64,000 nt of DNA, from contig NZ_JACHXO010000012.1 in NCBI RefSeq assembly GCF_014192155.1, forward strand, positions 1-64,000, in the 5' to 3' direction. This document shows positions 1-10,337 of this stretch, piece by piece (position 1 is the stretch's first letter; every line of letters begins with the position of its first letter). The notes below the pieces were generated by a model, which made no database searches, was not told the origin of the DNA, and was given only the letters and a program-made list of their open reading frames with translations. The stretch is from Roseateles terrae. Lineage in GTDB: Bacteria; Pseudomonadota; Gammaproteobacteria; Burkholderiales; Burkholderiaceae_C. The translations under genes were made by a program, and so were the position numbers.

Positions 1-3000
1 GTGGTGGCCACGGCCACCGTTTCATCCGTCTTGCTGTAGGTGGTGGTGACCTTCTTCTTGAGGAAGCCGCTCTTTTTCTTCTGGCTCATCTCCTCGATGA
101 CCTGCCGGGCCTCACCGGCCAGCAGCTGCACATCCCGCCCGGCCGCCAGCGTCACCGCCCCTTCCGAGCTCTTGATCTCCGCAGCGGTGGCCGTCAGGTC
201 CTGCCCCGCCTTCACCGTCACGAACCCTTGCGCGTCCACCGTGGTCCCGCTGTCCTGCGTGACCGACTCCTTCTTGTAGTTGTTCGCGTTCTTGATCAGC
301 TCGGTGTCTGACGACAGCTTGACCGCGCTCAGCGTGACATCACGCCCCGCCTGCACGCCGATGCCGCCCTCGGAGCCGGTGCCATCCGCCCCCTGCTGCA
401 GCTGGGCCGCCTGCAGGGTCACGTCCTGCCCGGCCTTGAGCACCATCACGCCACCGGCGGACAGGCTGGCCACCTTGTCCAGCACCGTCGCCTGCGTCAG
501 CGCACCCGTCTTGTTGTAGATCGAGCCCGAGGCCGTGGTGCTGGCAATGTCCATGTTGCGACCCGCCACCAGGGACAGATCGGCGGTGGCCGCCAGGGTG
601 CCACCCACATTCTTCAGATCATCGCGTGCCGTCAGCGCCACGCTTGCGCCGCGGATCGACCCGCTGTTGCCCACGTTCTGCGCCTGGATGCGCACATCGC
701 CGCCACGCAGCGTGCCCTCGTTGACGAAGTCGCCGCTGAGCGCCATCTCCACTCGGTCACCAGCGATGAGCGATCCGTTCTTGTCCAGGTCGCCATCACG
801 CGGCACCAGGTACACCTGCGGCACGAGCACCCGCTGTGTCGTGCCATCGGCCAGCGTCACTTCCTGCTCGACCAGCCACACCAGGTCGGTGGTCAGCTGG
901 GTCATCTGTTCGGCCGTCAGTGCCACGCCCGGAATCAGCTGATGATCCTTCCCGAAGGTCGCACCATTGGACAGGAGCGCACGGTACATGTCCTCGTCGC
1001 TGGCATATCCAGGCAGATACGCGTTGCCCGTCAACTGGCCCAGTTGCTCCCGCACCAGGCGCTGCTCGTAAAAGCCATCGCCCAGCCGCTTCTGCGTGGT
1101 GGCCGGATCCACCGCCAATTGCTGCAGCAAATAGTCGCTGGAGAGCCAGTCGCGATAGTTGGCGAAACGCGGATCGGTTTCCACCAGATAACGTGACGTC
1201 GGCTCCGCATGCGTTTTGAACAGGCTGTTGGTGGGCACCTGCAGGTTGACCTGCACACTGCGCGCCAGCGGCTGGCCGTTGAACGTCAGCTCGGCACCAC
1301 GAAGGATGCGTTCCCCCGCTGCGGCTGGCTTGTTTTTGGCCGTCGCGCTGCCGCCCGCCGTCACCGCCGTGGCCGCCGCCAGGGCTTTCATCCGGCCGTC
1401 GGCCGAGGGGTTCACCACTGCCGCCGATGCGTCACGCAGCACGGCGGCCATCACCGACTGCGCTTGCCGCCGCTCGGCGGTGGCAGCGAGCATCTCCCCG
1501 GCATCGGCGCCGCCCTCGACAGTGGCCAGCGCCGGACCCTCACTCCTGCGCCAGCCAGAGGTCATGGTGGGACGGACGCTTGCAGCGGCGCCGCCCTGGA
1601 CATCGGTTGGATTCCTGTCCGTCAGTCCCGGCAGAAGCGCAGCCAGCCCGCGCTGGCTGACGGGTCTGCCCGCCCCTTGCTGACCCGTCGCCCCCGGCCC
1701 GGTCGTCACGGTGCCAGCGGATGCCCGCCCATCGGGTGCTGTGGAGCCCGGGACCACCGTCTGTGCCTGCGTCGGCATGTGCAGGGGCACCGTCTTCATC
1801 ATGCCGGTGGCGGTATCGAAGACCTGCACCTCCCGGTTCACGTTGTTGACCTGGGCGCCGGTGATGGCCACCCCGTCGCGGCCCACCACCATGCTCATGT
1901 CATTGGTGATGGTGCCGCCATCCACGACCAGCAGGCCACCCACAACGATCTGGCCAGCGCTGCTCTGAGTGACCTCGGCTGTCGTCGAAGCTGGAGGCCC
2001 CTCGAAACGTTTGATGTAGTAGTCGGGATTCTCCTTCGCGAAATCCCGCAAGGCCTGGGTCACCGTCCGCCCTTTGAGGGGCTCCTCCCACAACAACCCT
2101 TCGCTTTCCAGCGGCTCGTTGCGGGGCTGGAAGTAGATCTGGACAAAGCCTTCCGTCGCTTCGCCATACGCACCGAACCACCCCAGATACGGATTCAAGT
2201 TGCGGATGTCCGCCGCCTTCAGCAGCAGATTGCCCCGCGCTTCCAGGGTGGCGCCGCTGTTCACCAGGCTGCCCGCCGACAGCTGCATGTCCCCGCCGCT
2301 GCTGATGAAGGACTTGCTCGCCAACATGCCGCCGTTGGCGCCCTCGCCCACACTCAGCCCGCTGTAGACAGTTCGGTTCTCCACCGCGCCGGTGATGGCC
2401 ATTTCCAGCCACTGGGACGCCTCGATGGAGGCGTTCTCGTTCACCAGGCTCGCAGCGGAGACCGTCAGGCTCCCGTCGGCAAACACCAACGCACCGGCGC
2501 GGTTCAGCACGTCGCGGGTGAACTGCGCATCCAGCGACTGTCGCGCCGCGATCACGGCCGCTTGCGCACCTTCTGCATCATTGATCAGTTGGCCGCCTGT
2601 CAATGCGATGTTGGTGCCATACACCCGGCCGGTGCCCAGGTTGACGATGCGGTCGGCGGTGAGAGACACGCCGTCCCCATCGATCAGCCCGCGGTTGGTC
2701 AGGGCCCCGGCCGCATGGAGCAGTGTCAGCCCCCCGCTCAGTTCACCGCTCGCCTCATTGCTGATGTTGGCAGCACCGATGCTCAGCACCCCGCCGCTGC
2801 GCAGCACGCCCTGGTTGGTGAACTGGCCCGTCACCGTCAGGGTCGTGTTGCCTGCGGCCTGGATCTGGCTGCCGCTGCCATACACCAGATCGCCCTGCAG
2901 CGCGAGACTGAGGTCACCGCCGCTGCTCATCTGCCCCGCCTGGCCGCCGGCCAGTTCCCGCAGTCCCAGGGAGAGGTCCGTGCCGGACCAGATGCGACCG

Positions 3001-6000
3001 CTGCTATTGTTGAGCGACAGTGCCGACGCGGTCGGCGCCTGGCCGTCGCCCACGGTCTGACGCCCGGAGGCGCCGAGTTGCCCTCCACGGTTGTCCAGGC
3101 TCTGCGACAGGGTCAGGCGCAGGTCGCCACTCGCCAGCACTTGTCCGGCGCGGTTGTCCAGTTGCTGCGCCGTCAGGGTCACATTACCGCCCTGCAGGCC
3201 CTGCGCGCTGCCGGTGGTGCCGCTGTTGTTGATGACGCTGCCACTCGTTACGGTGAGCGTCTGCCCACCGTAGAGGAGGCCGCCCTGATTCAGGATCTGC
3301 GCCGCGGACACCTGTGTCGTCTGCACACCGATGAGACGACCGCCCTGGTTGTCCAGGCCATGGGTGACCGCCACGTCCAGGCCCGTGCCTGCGGCGATCT
3401 CCCCCCGGTTGGTCAGCGAGGCGCTCGTGATGCGGGCCCCGGCGCCCGCGCTCATGGCGGTCTCGTTCAAGACTGAACCGGCGTCGATGGTGAGGCCGCC
3501 CTGCGCCAGCAGGCCGGTGGATGCCGTCACCGACAGGTCTCGCGTATTGCTCAACGCGCCACCGTGCGTCCGGACGGTCAGGTCGGCGCCGGCCTGCACC
3601 AGTCCCCCGCGGTTCTCGAGGGCGCCGCTATCCACCACGATGGCACCGTCGGCCAGCAGGCGGCCGCCGCTGTTGTCCAGCGTCTGGCCCCGCGTATCGA
3701 TGGTGAGCGAATGGCCGGCGATTTCTCCCTGCTGGTTGAGCAGTCCGGTCGCCGTCACGGTCGTGGCCTGCGCGGCCTGGATGCTGCCCTGGCTGTTGTC
3801 CACCAGGCCCTGGCTTCGCAGGGTGACGCCGCCCGTCAGGCTCGCCATCTGACCGCCCCGCTGATTGCCGATGCTTGCGGCGTCCAGCGTCAAGGCAGTG
3901 CCGGCGATCAGGCTGCCGCCTTCATTGCTGAGCGCGCCGCGGCTGACGATCGACAGCGCATCATCGGCCGCTGCCACGCCGCCGCGGTTGTCCAGGCTGC
4001 CCGCGTCCACCGTCAGAAGGCCAGCCGCACGCAGCCGGCCGCTCTGGTTGTCCAGCGCGCCGCCGACTCGCAGGTCCAGTGCGCCATCAGTCTGCACGGT
4101 CCCGCCGACGCCATTGAAGGCCCCGTTGGCAAGGCTGCCGGCACCGATGGTCAGCGGACCTGCCGCTGCCAACGCAGCGCCGCGGTTGTCCAGCTGGTTC
4201 GTCACCGTCACGCTCGCCGCGCCGGTACTCACCATCTTGCCGGCCTGATGATTCAACGCCGCGGCCGACACGGTCAGGCCGTGGGCCTGCGTGACCGCAG
4301 CGCTCAGGTCCACCGCGCCGCTGGCATGCAGGTCCAGCGCCCCGGTGGACAGGAGTTGTCCGCCCGCGCCGGACAGGCTGCCGACGTCCAGCCGCATCGC
4401 AGCGGTCTGGCCCGATGCGGCCTGCACGATGCGGCCCTGCGTGTTCTGCAGGCGCTGCGCCGTGACGGTCAGCGTATCGCCCACCGCCTGGATCTGGCCG
4501 CCCTGGTTGTCCACGGTGCCGGCCACTCGAGCCGCCAGGTGGCCGTCCGCAGCGGTCTGCGTCAGCACGCCTTGTGCATGACGCCAGTCCTGCGCCTCGA
4601 TGTCGACCGAGGCGCCGCTCAACGTGGCGGCCTGCGTGTTCAGTTGCCCCGCCAGCGAGGTCAGCGCGAGGCCCCCCCCGCTGGCCAGCACCGCTCCGTC
4701 CAGCCGCAGGTCGCCCTGGGTGGCCTGCAGCGCCACCTGCCGCGCGGTCACCTGGCTGCCCTGCAATTGCAAGGTGGTGCCGGACGCTTGCAAAGCGCCG
4801 CCGGCCACCAGGGTCCCGCCGTGCTGCAGCGAGGTCCGGGACTGCAACTGCAGGTCGCCGGTGCTGCCCACCGTGTTGTCCGCCTTCAGGCCTGCGGCAA
4901 AGGTCCCCAGGCCCTGCATCGACAGAGCTTGCACCGACAGTCCGGCTTGCGCCGCGATCAGTCCGTGGTTGCTCAGGATGCCGCCGGCGTCCACCGTCGC
5001 GGCGGACAGCGAATACACCGAGCCGCTATTCGACAACGCGCCCGCGAGGGCGAGCGTCAAGGGACCGCCGGACTGCAGCGCTCCCTCATTCGTCACTTGC
5101 CCGCCGCGCACCGTCAGGGCGCCCTGGGCCATGACACTGCCCTGACCCGTGTTGCTCAGGCTGCCCGCCGCCAGCGTCACGGACTGGCCAGCCAACTGTC
5201 CGTTCTGGTTGGTAAGTGTGGCGGCGGAGACATCGAGGTCGGACGCGGCGCCGATCTGGCCGCCTGCGTTGTCCAGCACGCCCGACACGCTCACCGACAG
5301 CCCGCCCCCGCTCAGCATGCGACCCGTCTGATGTTGCAGCGCTCCCGCCGACACGGTGAGCGACTGGGCGCCCTGCGTCGTCGCACCGCGCAGATCGGCC
5401 TCCGCGCTCAGCGTCATCGCAACAGAACCCGCGCCGAGCAGCTGCCCCTGGGCGCCAGACCATTGGTCCGCCGTCACGGTGAGCGCGCCGCTGCCGGCGT
5501 GCGTCACGTTGCCCCGCGTGTTGGTGATCTGAGCCGCCTGCAAATGCAGGTTGTGCGCGTTGGCGGAGATCTTGCCGTCGGTGTTGTCCAACTGTCCGCT
5601 CAGGCGCACGTCCAGGGCGCCCGCAGCGTCGGTCTGCACCAGCTGACCGCCCGTGTGCTGCCAGTCCACGGCCGTCAGCGACACCTGGCCCGCCACCAGC
5701 TGGGCGCCCTGGCTGTTGACCGCCCCGGTGGCCGTCATCGCCAGTTGATCACTGCTGCGCGCTTGCGCGCGGTCCAGCCGGAGGTCTCCGGCCTGCGCGG
5801 TGAGCGACACCTGCTGGCCTTGCAGGCGACTGTCCTGGATTTGCACCGATGCACCACGGACCGACAGCTGCCCGGCCGCCAGCATCTGGCCGCTTTGTTG
5901 CAGCACGCCAGTGGTCTGCACCGTCAGGTCACCGGTGCCCGCCAGCGTGCTGTCCTCCTTCAGGCCGGCCGCCAGCGTGCCGGTGCCGCTCAGGCTCTCC

Positions 6001-9000
6001 GCGGACAACGTGACACTGCCCTGCGCGGTCAGGCTGCCGGTGTGCCGAAGCGCCTGACCGACCGCCACCGTCAGGTCGCCCTGGGCGCGGAGCACGCCCG
6101 TGTTCGTCATGTCTCCGGTGGTGCGGATCTCCGCTCCGCTTCCCGACTGCAAGGCGCCGGCATTGCGAAGGTCCCCAACGGCCACTGTCAGACCGCTTTG
6201 CGCGTGGATGAGACCTTGCCCGTCGTTCTGCAGCACGGCGCCGGACAGACGCAGGTCCTGCCCAATCATCTGGCCGTCGCGATTCATCACGCGGCCGCCG
6301 GAGACGAGGAGGCTCGACTGGCTCTGGAGCAGACCACCGCTGTTGTCCAGATCCCCGGCCACCGACACCGTCAGCGCTCCGCTGGAGAGCAGTTGGCCGC
6401 GTTGATGCTGGAGCGCGCCGGCGGTCAGGTTGATCTGCCGGGCCTGCGTGTTGGCATCGGACAGGTTCACCGCGCCGCTGCTGACGATCGTGAGGTCCGC
6501 GCGCGTCAGCATCTCGCCACCGGCGCCTTCCAGCGTGTGGGTGTCCAGCCGCAGGCTGCCGGTGCCTGCATGCAGCAGGTGCCCCTGCGTATGGATGAAC
6601 GTCTGGGAGTGCAGCAGCACATCGGCCGCATTGGCCTGCACCGTGCCGCGTGTGTTGTCGATCTGATCGGTGACCCGCACCGTCAAGGCGCCGCCGCCAT
6701 CCGTCTGCGCCAGCGAGCCGCCGCGGTGCGACCAGTCGGTCGCCGAGAGCGTCACGGTGGCGCCGCTGAGGGTGGCGTCGGCGGTGCTGAGGGTGGCCGC
6801 ACTGCTCAGACTCAGCCCACCACTGGCGCCGATGGTGGCGCGGTCCAACCGCAGGTCGCCCTGCGTGGCCGACAGCGTCACATCCACCGCGCGCAGCTGG
6901 CTGCCCTGCAGTGCCAGCTGACCGCCTGCCAGGCTCAGGTGGCGCCCCGCCATCACCGGTCCACTGAGCTGCAGCGATTCCGTCGCCTGCATTGTCAGCG
7001 TGCCCGGCGCGCTCAGGGTGTTGTCCGTTGCCAGTCCGGCTGCCCAGGTGCCGGCACCGCTGACCGCGCGTGCGTGCGCAACGAGGTCGCCTTGCGCGGC
7101 GACCGTCCCGTCCTGAACGATCCGGTCCGCCTGCAACTGCACGCCGGCCATGCCGCGGATCAACCCCTGGTTGTCGAGCAGACCGCGTGTGGTGCCGATC
7201 ATCGACGCACCGGCCTGCACCGCGCCGCCATTGCGGAAGGTGTCCGCGGTCCATTGCAGCGAACCGCTGGCCGCCAGCACGCCATTGGCGGTGTTGTCCA
7301 CCTGGGAGGCCTCCAGCACCAGGGTTCGGGCGCTGATCTGCCCGCCGGCGTTGGTGAGGTCGCCCGCATTCAGTTGGAGCGATCCAGAGCCGATGAGCAG
7401 GCCCCCTTCGTTCTGCCACTGGCGGGTCTGCAGGCGCAGCGCATCCCCGTTGGTGCTGACGAGGCCGTCCCGGTTGTCGACGCGGGCGGCGGACAGCTGG
7501 ACATCGGCACTGTTGGTCTGGAAGCTGCCCAGCCGGTTGTCCCACTGGCCACCGAGCTGAAGCTGCAGGGCCTGCGTTCCGGTCACCGTCACCTGGCCCG
7601 CCCGGTTGGACCAGTCGCCGGCCTGCAGGTCCAACTGGCCGGTGCGCAGCGTGGCACCGTCGGTGGTGAGCTGCTGACCGGCCTGCAACTGCAGAGAGCC
7701 CGTGCTCACCTGGGACGCCGTGAGGTCCAGCGACGCAGCCCGGAGCTGTGCCGTCGAGGCCAGCAATTCGCCCTGCAGGTGCGCCTCACGGGCAGCGCCC
7801 AGCGCCAGCGTTGCGCCGGACTGGATCTGTCCGGTCTCGGTCAGGCCGGCGGCGAGCGTCGAACCGGAGACCGCCCGCAGGCTGCCGGCCTGCACAGTCA
7901 AGTCGGACAAGGCGCCGATCCAGCCGCCCACGACGGCGTCGCCGGTCACGCGCCACTGCGAGCTGCCCTGCGCATACACGGAGCCGCCGATGCGGGCGTT
8001 GCCGCTCACGTCACCCGACAGGTTGCCGCCAGCGCGCATCACGCCGGTCTGCAGCAGATCGGTCGCGCTGAGGCTGAGGCTGCCCGCGGCCAGTACGGAC
8101 GACGCCACGCCGGACTCGGCTTCCCGATACGCGCCTGCCACGCGCAGTCGAACTTCCTGGCCGCTCATCACGGCGCCGTCGGCCTGCGTGATCGCGCCTG
8201 CGGTCACGGTCAGGTCGCTCTGCGCAGCCACCATGCCGCCACGGTTGCTGAACGCGTCCCGCATGGTCAGCTCGACGCTGCCCGCAGCGGCATGGATCTG
8301 GCCGCCGTCGTTGTTGAATCCCTGGCCGGCGGTCACGCGCACGCCCTGGTCCGCCGTCAGCACACCGCCGCGATGATCGATGGCGCCCCCGCTGAGCGTC
8401 GCCGTGGTGGCGCTGCGCAGCGCGGCCCGTTGCAGCGAGAGCTGATCCGCTGTCAGGCTGACGGACCGCGCCAGGACGGTCGCCCCGTCCAGCGTCCATC
8501 GGTCCCCTTTCGCCACCAGGTCGCCGTACGACGTGAGGGCTGCGCCGGTGAGGTCCGCCACCGCAGCGGTCAGCGAGAAGGTGCCGTTGCCGTAGTGCTC
8601 GAACTGCCCTTTCACCGCACTCAGGCTGCCGGCGCTGAGCACCCAGTCCAGTGCATTGGTGGCCACACGGCCGCCATCCAACAGGAACTGGCCGCTCACC
8701 TGCGTGCTGAAGCGGTCCTGGCCGAGGTGCAACCACTCGCCGCCGCGGCTGTCGATGTCGCTGGCGGCCATCTGCAGCTGCTGAGCGGTCAGCGATGCGC
8801 CTCGCGTCGTCAACGTGCCGTCCGCTCGCACCTGCAGCGTCCCGGTGGCCGTCACGCCGGCCGCATCGGCGTGGATGTCGCCCCCTTGCACCGACACCTG
8901 GGCTCCCTGCGCGCTGCTGCCGCTCAGGTCCAGCACCGGGGCCGTCAGGCGCAGCTGATCTCCCGCCAGCATGCTGCCGGCCTGGCGCTGGCTGTCTGCA

Positions 9001-10337
9001 GCCTGCAAGGTCAGCGTGCCCGCTCCGGCGGTCAATGTGCCGTCGTCATTCATGCCCGCAGCAGTGACACTGCCACGCTCGCCCTGAAGCCGTGGGGCGG
9101 TGATCGTCACCGAGCCTTTGGCGGCCATCCATCCGGCGTTGCTCACCCCCGTGGCGGAGCTCACCACCAGCGCGTCCGCACCCGCTTGCTGCGCATAGAC
9201 CGTTCCGGTGTTGTCCAGCCAGCCATCCGCACGGAGGGTCAGTTGGCCCCCCACCACCTGCCCGGCCTGCCGCACCCCCAGGCCGGCCTCGGTGCCGACC
9301 AGGATGATGCGTTGGGCGTAGATGCCGCCCAGCGCCGTGCTGTCCAGCGCATACCGGGGCCGGTCGCCGCTGGCAGGCAGCGCCTCACCCCCGACGGCCT
9401 CCCCGTTCGCGCCCACCGCTGAACCCGCGGCAGCGGCTCCAGCGGCCGCGCCCGCCGTCTCCGCCGACATGACCTGCGTGCCCGTCTGGATGCGCGCCTC
9501 TTTCGCCCAGAACCCCGCATTGAGTTCCACCGCCCGCGACAGCAGCGCGGTGTAGTCGGTCGAGCTGCCATCCAGGCCCGCCCCGTCGATGCGGATCAGA
9601 CCACGCTGCACGGCAAAGCCACTGACGTTGCCAGCCGCATCCAGGCGCGGCGTTCCCGTCGTCAGAATCGCGCTGCTCGCGTTGATGAAACCGCCGCCAT
9701 CCACCTGGATGCCCGCCGGGTTGGCGATGATCACTTCCGCACGTCGGCCCGCCACTTCCACATAGCCGTTGAGCTGACTCGGCGCACTGCTGTTGACTTC
9801 GTTGAGGATGACCCGCGCCTCGCCCTTGCCCATCCACGGATTGCCCTGCACCCAGCCGCCCAGCTGCGTGCTCACATCGGCCCGGGAATTGTTCAGGATG
9901 ACGCCGTCCGGCCCCACGTCGAACTGCCCGTAGGTGTTGCGGGACACCCCGGCCGCACTGGGCGTCTGGATATTGACCAGCGGCGTTCCGTTCGGCGCCG
10001 TCAGCACCGTGGGCTGCTGGTTCTTCGGCGCGGACGGATCCGCCACGATGCGTGTCGGTGGCTTCTGCCTGGACACCAGCGGCGCGCCCGACTGCGCCTG
10101 GGCCGCCGGTGCCGGCAGCAGCGTCAGCACGGCGCCAGTGGCCAAGGCCGCCGCCAGTGCGATCAGGCTCGGAGGGCCGCATGCGGTCGGGACCACCGCG
10201 TCGGCTGTTGCCAGGGCACGCCGCGACGGACCGTCCGTCTGGCCAGCCGCTTTCGTCTGCGCGCGGACCGTCTCCGCCACGGCCATCAATTGGCCACGCT
10301 GCTTATTGAAAACAATGCGGTATTGGAGTCGGTTCAT
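1..10337 (-). CDS. Giant filamentous-haemagglutinin-like exoprotein (TpsA), 3' end outside window
   Basis: This is the secreted partner of a two-partner secretion system: a large beta-helical surface adhesin or contact-dependent effector. The reading frame stays open from the ATG at 10337 to the left edge, about 3,445 residues, so the C-terminus (and any toxin domain) is not visible. The N-terminus MNRLQYRIVFNKQRGQLMAV is an extended signal peptide region; a hydrophobic core near residues 58-75 and an AQA cleavage site near 81 follow. A TPS domain follows, with the motif NPAGIQVDGGGFINAS at about 206-221. Then come several hundred short FHA-type repeats (patterns such as LDNxGG and AGxLxxxA). 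Around nucleotides 850-1250 lies the conserved non-repeat block with RYLVETDPRF and LGDGFYEQ. Nearer the edge are haemagglutinin repeats with AGQDVTL and a KKKSGFLKKK stretch. The start overlaps the transporter stop as ATGA. Class is clear; target and toxin content are unknown. Confidence 0.9.
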   Translation of the reverse strand, partial: MNRLQYRIVFNKQRGQLMAVAETVRAQTKAAGQTDGPSRRALATADAVVPTACGPPSLIALAAALATGAVLTLLPAPAAQAQSGAPLVSRQKPPTRIVADPSAPKNQQPTVLTAPNGTPLVNIQTPSAAGVSRNTYGQFDVGPDGVILNNSRADVSTQLGGWVQGNPWMGKGEARVILNEVNSSAPSQLNGYVEVAGRRAEVIIANPAGIQVDGGGFINASSAILTTGTPRLDAAGNVSGFAVQRGLIRIDGAGLDGSSTDYTALLSRAVELNAGFWAKEARIQTGTQVMSAETAGAAAGAAAAGSAVGANGEAVGGEALPASGDRPRYALDSTALGGIYAQRIILVGTEAGLGVRQAGQVVGGQLTLRADGWLDNTGTVYAQQAGADALVVSSATGVSNAGWMAAKGSVTITAPRLQGERGSVTAAGMNDDGTLTAGAGTLTLQAADSQRQAGSMLAGDQLRLTAPVLDLSGSSAQGAQVSVQGGDIHADAAGVTATGTLQVRADGTLTTRGASLTAQQLQMAASDIDSRGGEWLHLGQDRFSTQVSGQFLLDGGRVATNALDWVLSAGSLSAVKGQFEHYGNGTFSLTAAVADLTGAALTSYGDLVAKGDRWTLDGATVLARSVSLTADQLSLQRAALRSATTATLSGGAIDHRGGVLTADQGVRVTAGQGFNNDGGQIHAAAGSVELTMRDAFSNRGGMVAAQSDLTVTAGAITQADGAVMSGQEVRLRVAGAYREAESGVASSVLAAGSLSLSATDLLQTGVMRAGGNLSGDVSGNARIGGSVYAQGSSQWRVTGDAVVGGWIGALSDLTVQAGSLRAVSGSTLAAGLTETGQIQSGATLALGAAREAHLQGELLASTAQLRAASLDLTASQVSTGSLQLQAGQQLTTDGATLRTGQLDLQAGDWSNRAGQVTVTGTQALQLQLGGQWDNRLGSFQTNSADVQLSAARVDNRDGLVSTNGDALRLQTRQWQNEGGLLIGSGSLQLNAGDLTNAGGQISARTLVLEASQVDNTANGVLAASGSLQWTADTFRNGGAVQAGASMIGTTRGLLDNQGLIRGMAGVQLQADRIVQDGTVAAQGDLVAHARAVSGAGTWAAGLATDNTLSAPGTLTMQATESLQLSGPVMAGRHLSLAGGQLALQGSQLRAVDVTLSATQGDLRLDRATIGASGGLSLSSAATLSTADATLSGATVTLSATDWSHRGGSLAQTDGGGALTVRVTDQIDNTRGTVQANAADVLLHSQTFIHTQGHLLHAGTGSLRLDTHTLEGAGGEMLTRADLTIVSSGAVNLSDANTQARQINLTAGALQHQRGQLLSSGALTVSVAGDLDNSGGLLQSQSSLLVSGGRVMNRDGQMIGQDLRLSGAVLQNDGQGLIHAQSGLTVAVGDLRNAGALQSGSGAEIRTTGDMTNTGVLRAQGDLTVAVGQALRHTGSLTAQGSVTLSAESLSGTGTLAAGLKEDSTLAGTGDLTVQTTGVLQQSGQMLAAGQLSVRGASVQIQDSRLQGQQVSLTAQAGDLRLDRAQARSSDQLAMTATGAVNSQGAQLVAGQVSLTAVDWQHTGGQLVQTDAAGALDVRLSGQLDNTDGKISANAHNLHLQAAQITNTRGNVTHAGSGALTVTADQWSGAQGQLLGAGSVAMTLSAEADLRGATTQGAQSLTVSAGALQHQTGRMLSGGGLSVSVSGVLDNAGGQIGAASDLDVSAATLTNQNGQLAGQSVTLAAGSLSNTGQGSVMAQGALTVRGGQVTNEGALQSGGPLTLALAGALSNSGSVYSLSAATVDAGGILSNHGLIAAQAGLSVQALSMQGLGTFAAGLKADNTVGSTGDLQLQSRTSLQHGGTLVAGGALQASGTTLQLQGSQVTARQVALQATQGDLRLDGAVLASGGGLALTSLAGQLNTQAATLSGASVDIEAQDWRHAQGVLTQTAADGHLAARVAGTVDNQGGQIQAVGDTLTVTAQRLQNTQGRIVQAASGQTAAMRLDVGSLSGAGGQLLSTGALDLHASGAVDLSAAVTQAHGLTVSAAALNHQAGKMVSTGAASVTVTNQLDNRGAALAAAGPLTIGAGSLANGAFNGVGGTVQTDGALDLRVGGALDNQSGRLRAAGLLTVDAGSLDNRGGVAAADDALSIVSRGALSNEGGSLIAGTALTLDAASIGNQRGGQMASLTGGVTLRSQGLVDNSQGSIQAAQATTVTATGLLNQQGEIAGHSLTIDTRGQTLDNSGGRLLADGAIVVDSGALENRGGLVQAGADLTVRTHGGALSNTRDLSVTASTGLLAQGGLTIDAGSVLNETAMSAGAGARITSASLTNRGEIAAGTGLDVAVTHGLDNQGGRLIGVQTTQVSAAQILNQGGLLYGGQTLTVTSGSVINNSGTTGSAQGLQGGNVTLTAQQLDNRAGQVLASGDLRLTLSQSLDNRGGQLGASGRQTVGDGQAPTASALSLNNSSGRIWSGTDLSLGLRELAGGQAGQMSSGGDLSLALQGDLVYGSGSQIQAAGNTTLTVTGQFTNQGVLRSGGVLSIGAANISNEASGELSGGLTLLHAAGALTNRGLIDGDGVSLTADRIVNLGTGRVYGTNIALTGGQLINDAEGAQAAVIAARQSLDAQFTRDVLNRAGALVFADGSLTVSAASLVNENASIEASQWLEMAITGAVENRTVYSGLSVGEGANGGMLASKSFISSGGDMQLSAGSLVNSGATLEARGNLLLKAADIRNLNPYLGWFGAYGEATEGFVQIYFQPRNEPLESEGLLWEEPLKGRTVTQALRDFAKENPDYYIKRFEGPPASTTAEVTQSSAGQIVVGGLLVVDGGTITNDMSMVVGRDGVAITGAQVNNVNREVQVFDTATGMMKTVPLHMPTQAQTVVPGSTAPDGRASAGTVTTGPGATGQQGAGRPVSQRGLAALLPGLTDRNPTDVQGGAAASVRPTMTSGWRRSEGPALATVEGGADAGEMLAATAERRQAQSVMAAVLRDASAAVVNPSADGRMKALAAATAVTAGGSATAKNKPAAAGERILRGAELTFNGQPLARSVQVNLQVPTNSLFKTHAEPTSRYLVETDPRFANYRDWLSSDYLLQQLAVDPATTQKRLGDGFYEQRLVREQLGQLTGNAYLPGYASDEDMYRALLSNGATFGKDHQLIPGVALTAEQMTQLTTDLVWLVEQEVTLADGTTQRVLVPQVYLVPRDGDLDKNGSLIAGDRVEMALSGDFVNEGTLRGGDVRIQAQNVGNSGSIRGASVALTARDDLKNVGGTLAATADLSLVAGRNMDIASTTASGSIYNKTGALTQATVLDKVASLSAGGVMVLKAGQDVTLQAAQLQQGADGTGSEGGIGVQAGRDVTLSAVKLSSDTELIKNANNYKKESVTQDSGTTVDAQGFVTVKAGQDLTATAAEIKSSEGAVTLAAGRDVQLLAGEARQVIEEMSQKKKSGFLKKKVTTTYSKTDETVAVAT
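4130..7055 (-). repeat. Three about 357-residue super-repeats inside the exoprotein
   Basis: Within the exoprotein, blocks anchored by AAGLxxDxTL recur with TGT-CC anchors at nucleotides 7022, 5951 and 4877. The spacings are 1,071 and 1,074 bp (357 and 358 codons). Each block then repeats the same order of landmarks: GDLRLDxA, a DWxHxxG segment, a TxxxGxLxxRV segment, LxGAGGxxL and LxHQxGxxxS. The third copy becomes unrecognisable near nucleotide 4130. This points to segmental duplication within the FHA shaft. Boundaries are approximate because they come from reading by eye. Confidence 0.6.

Noticed and set aside
1209-3476. A 755-residue plus-strand open frame
   Set aside because: Same antisense effect over the exoprotein; composition lacks protein-like hydrophobic pattern.
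3564-9422. A 1,952-residue plus-strand open frame opposite the exoprotein
   Set aside because: It is His/Gln/Arg-rich, has no domain or ribosome site and is the antisense of the FHA repeats. High GC and repetitive codons keep stops out of that frame.
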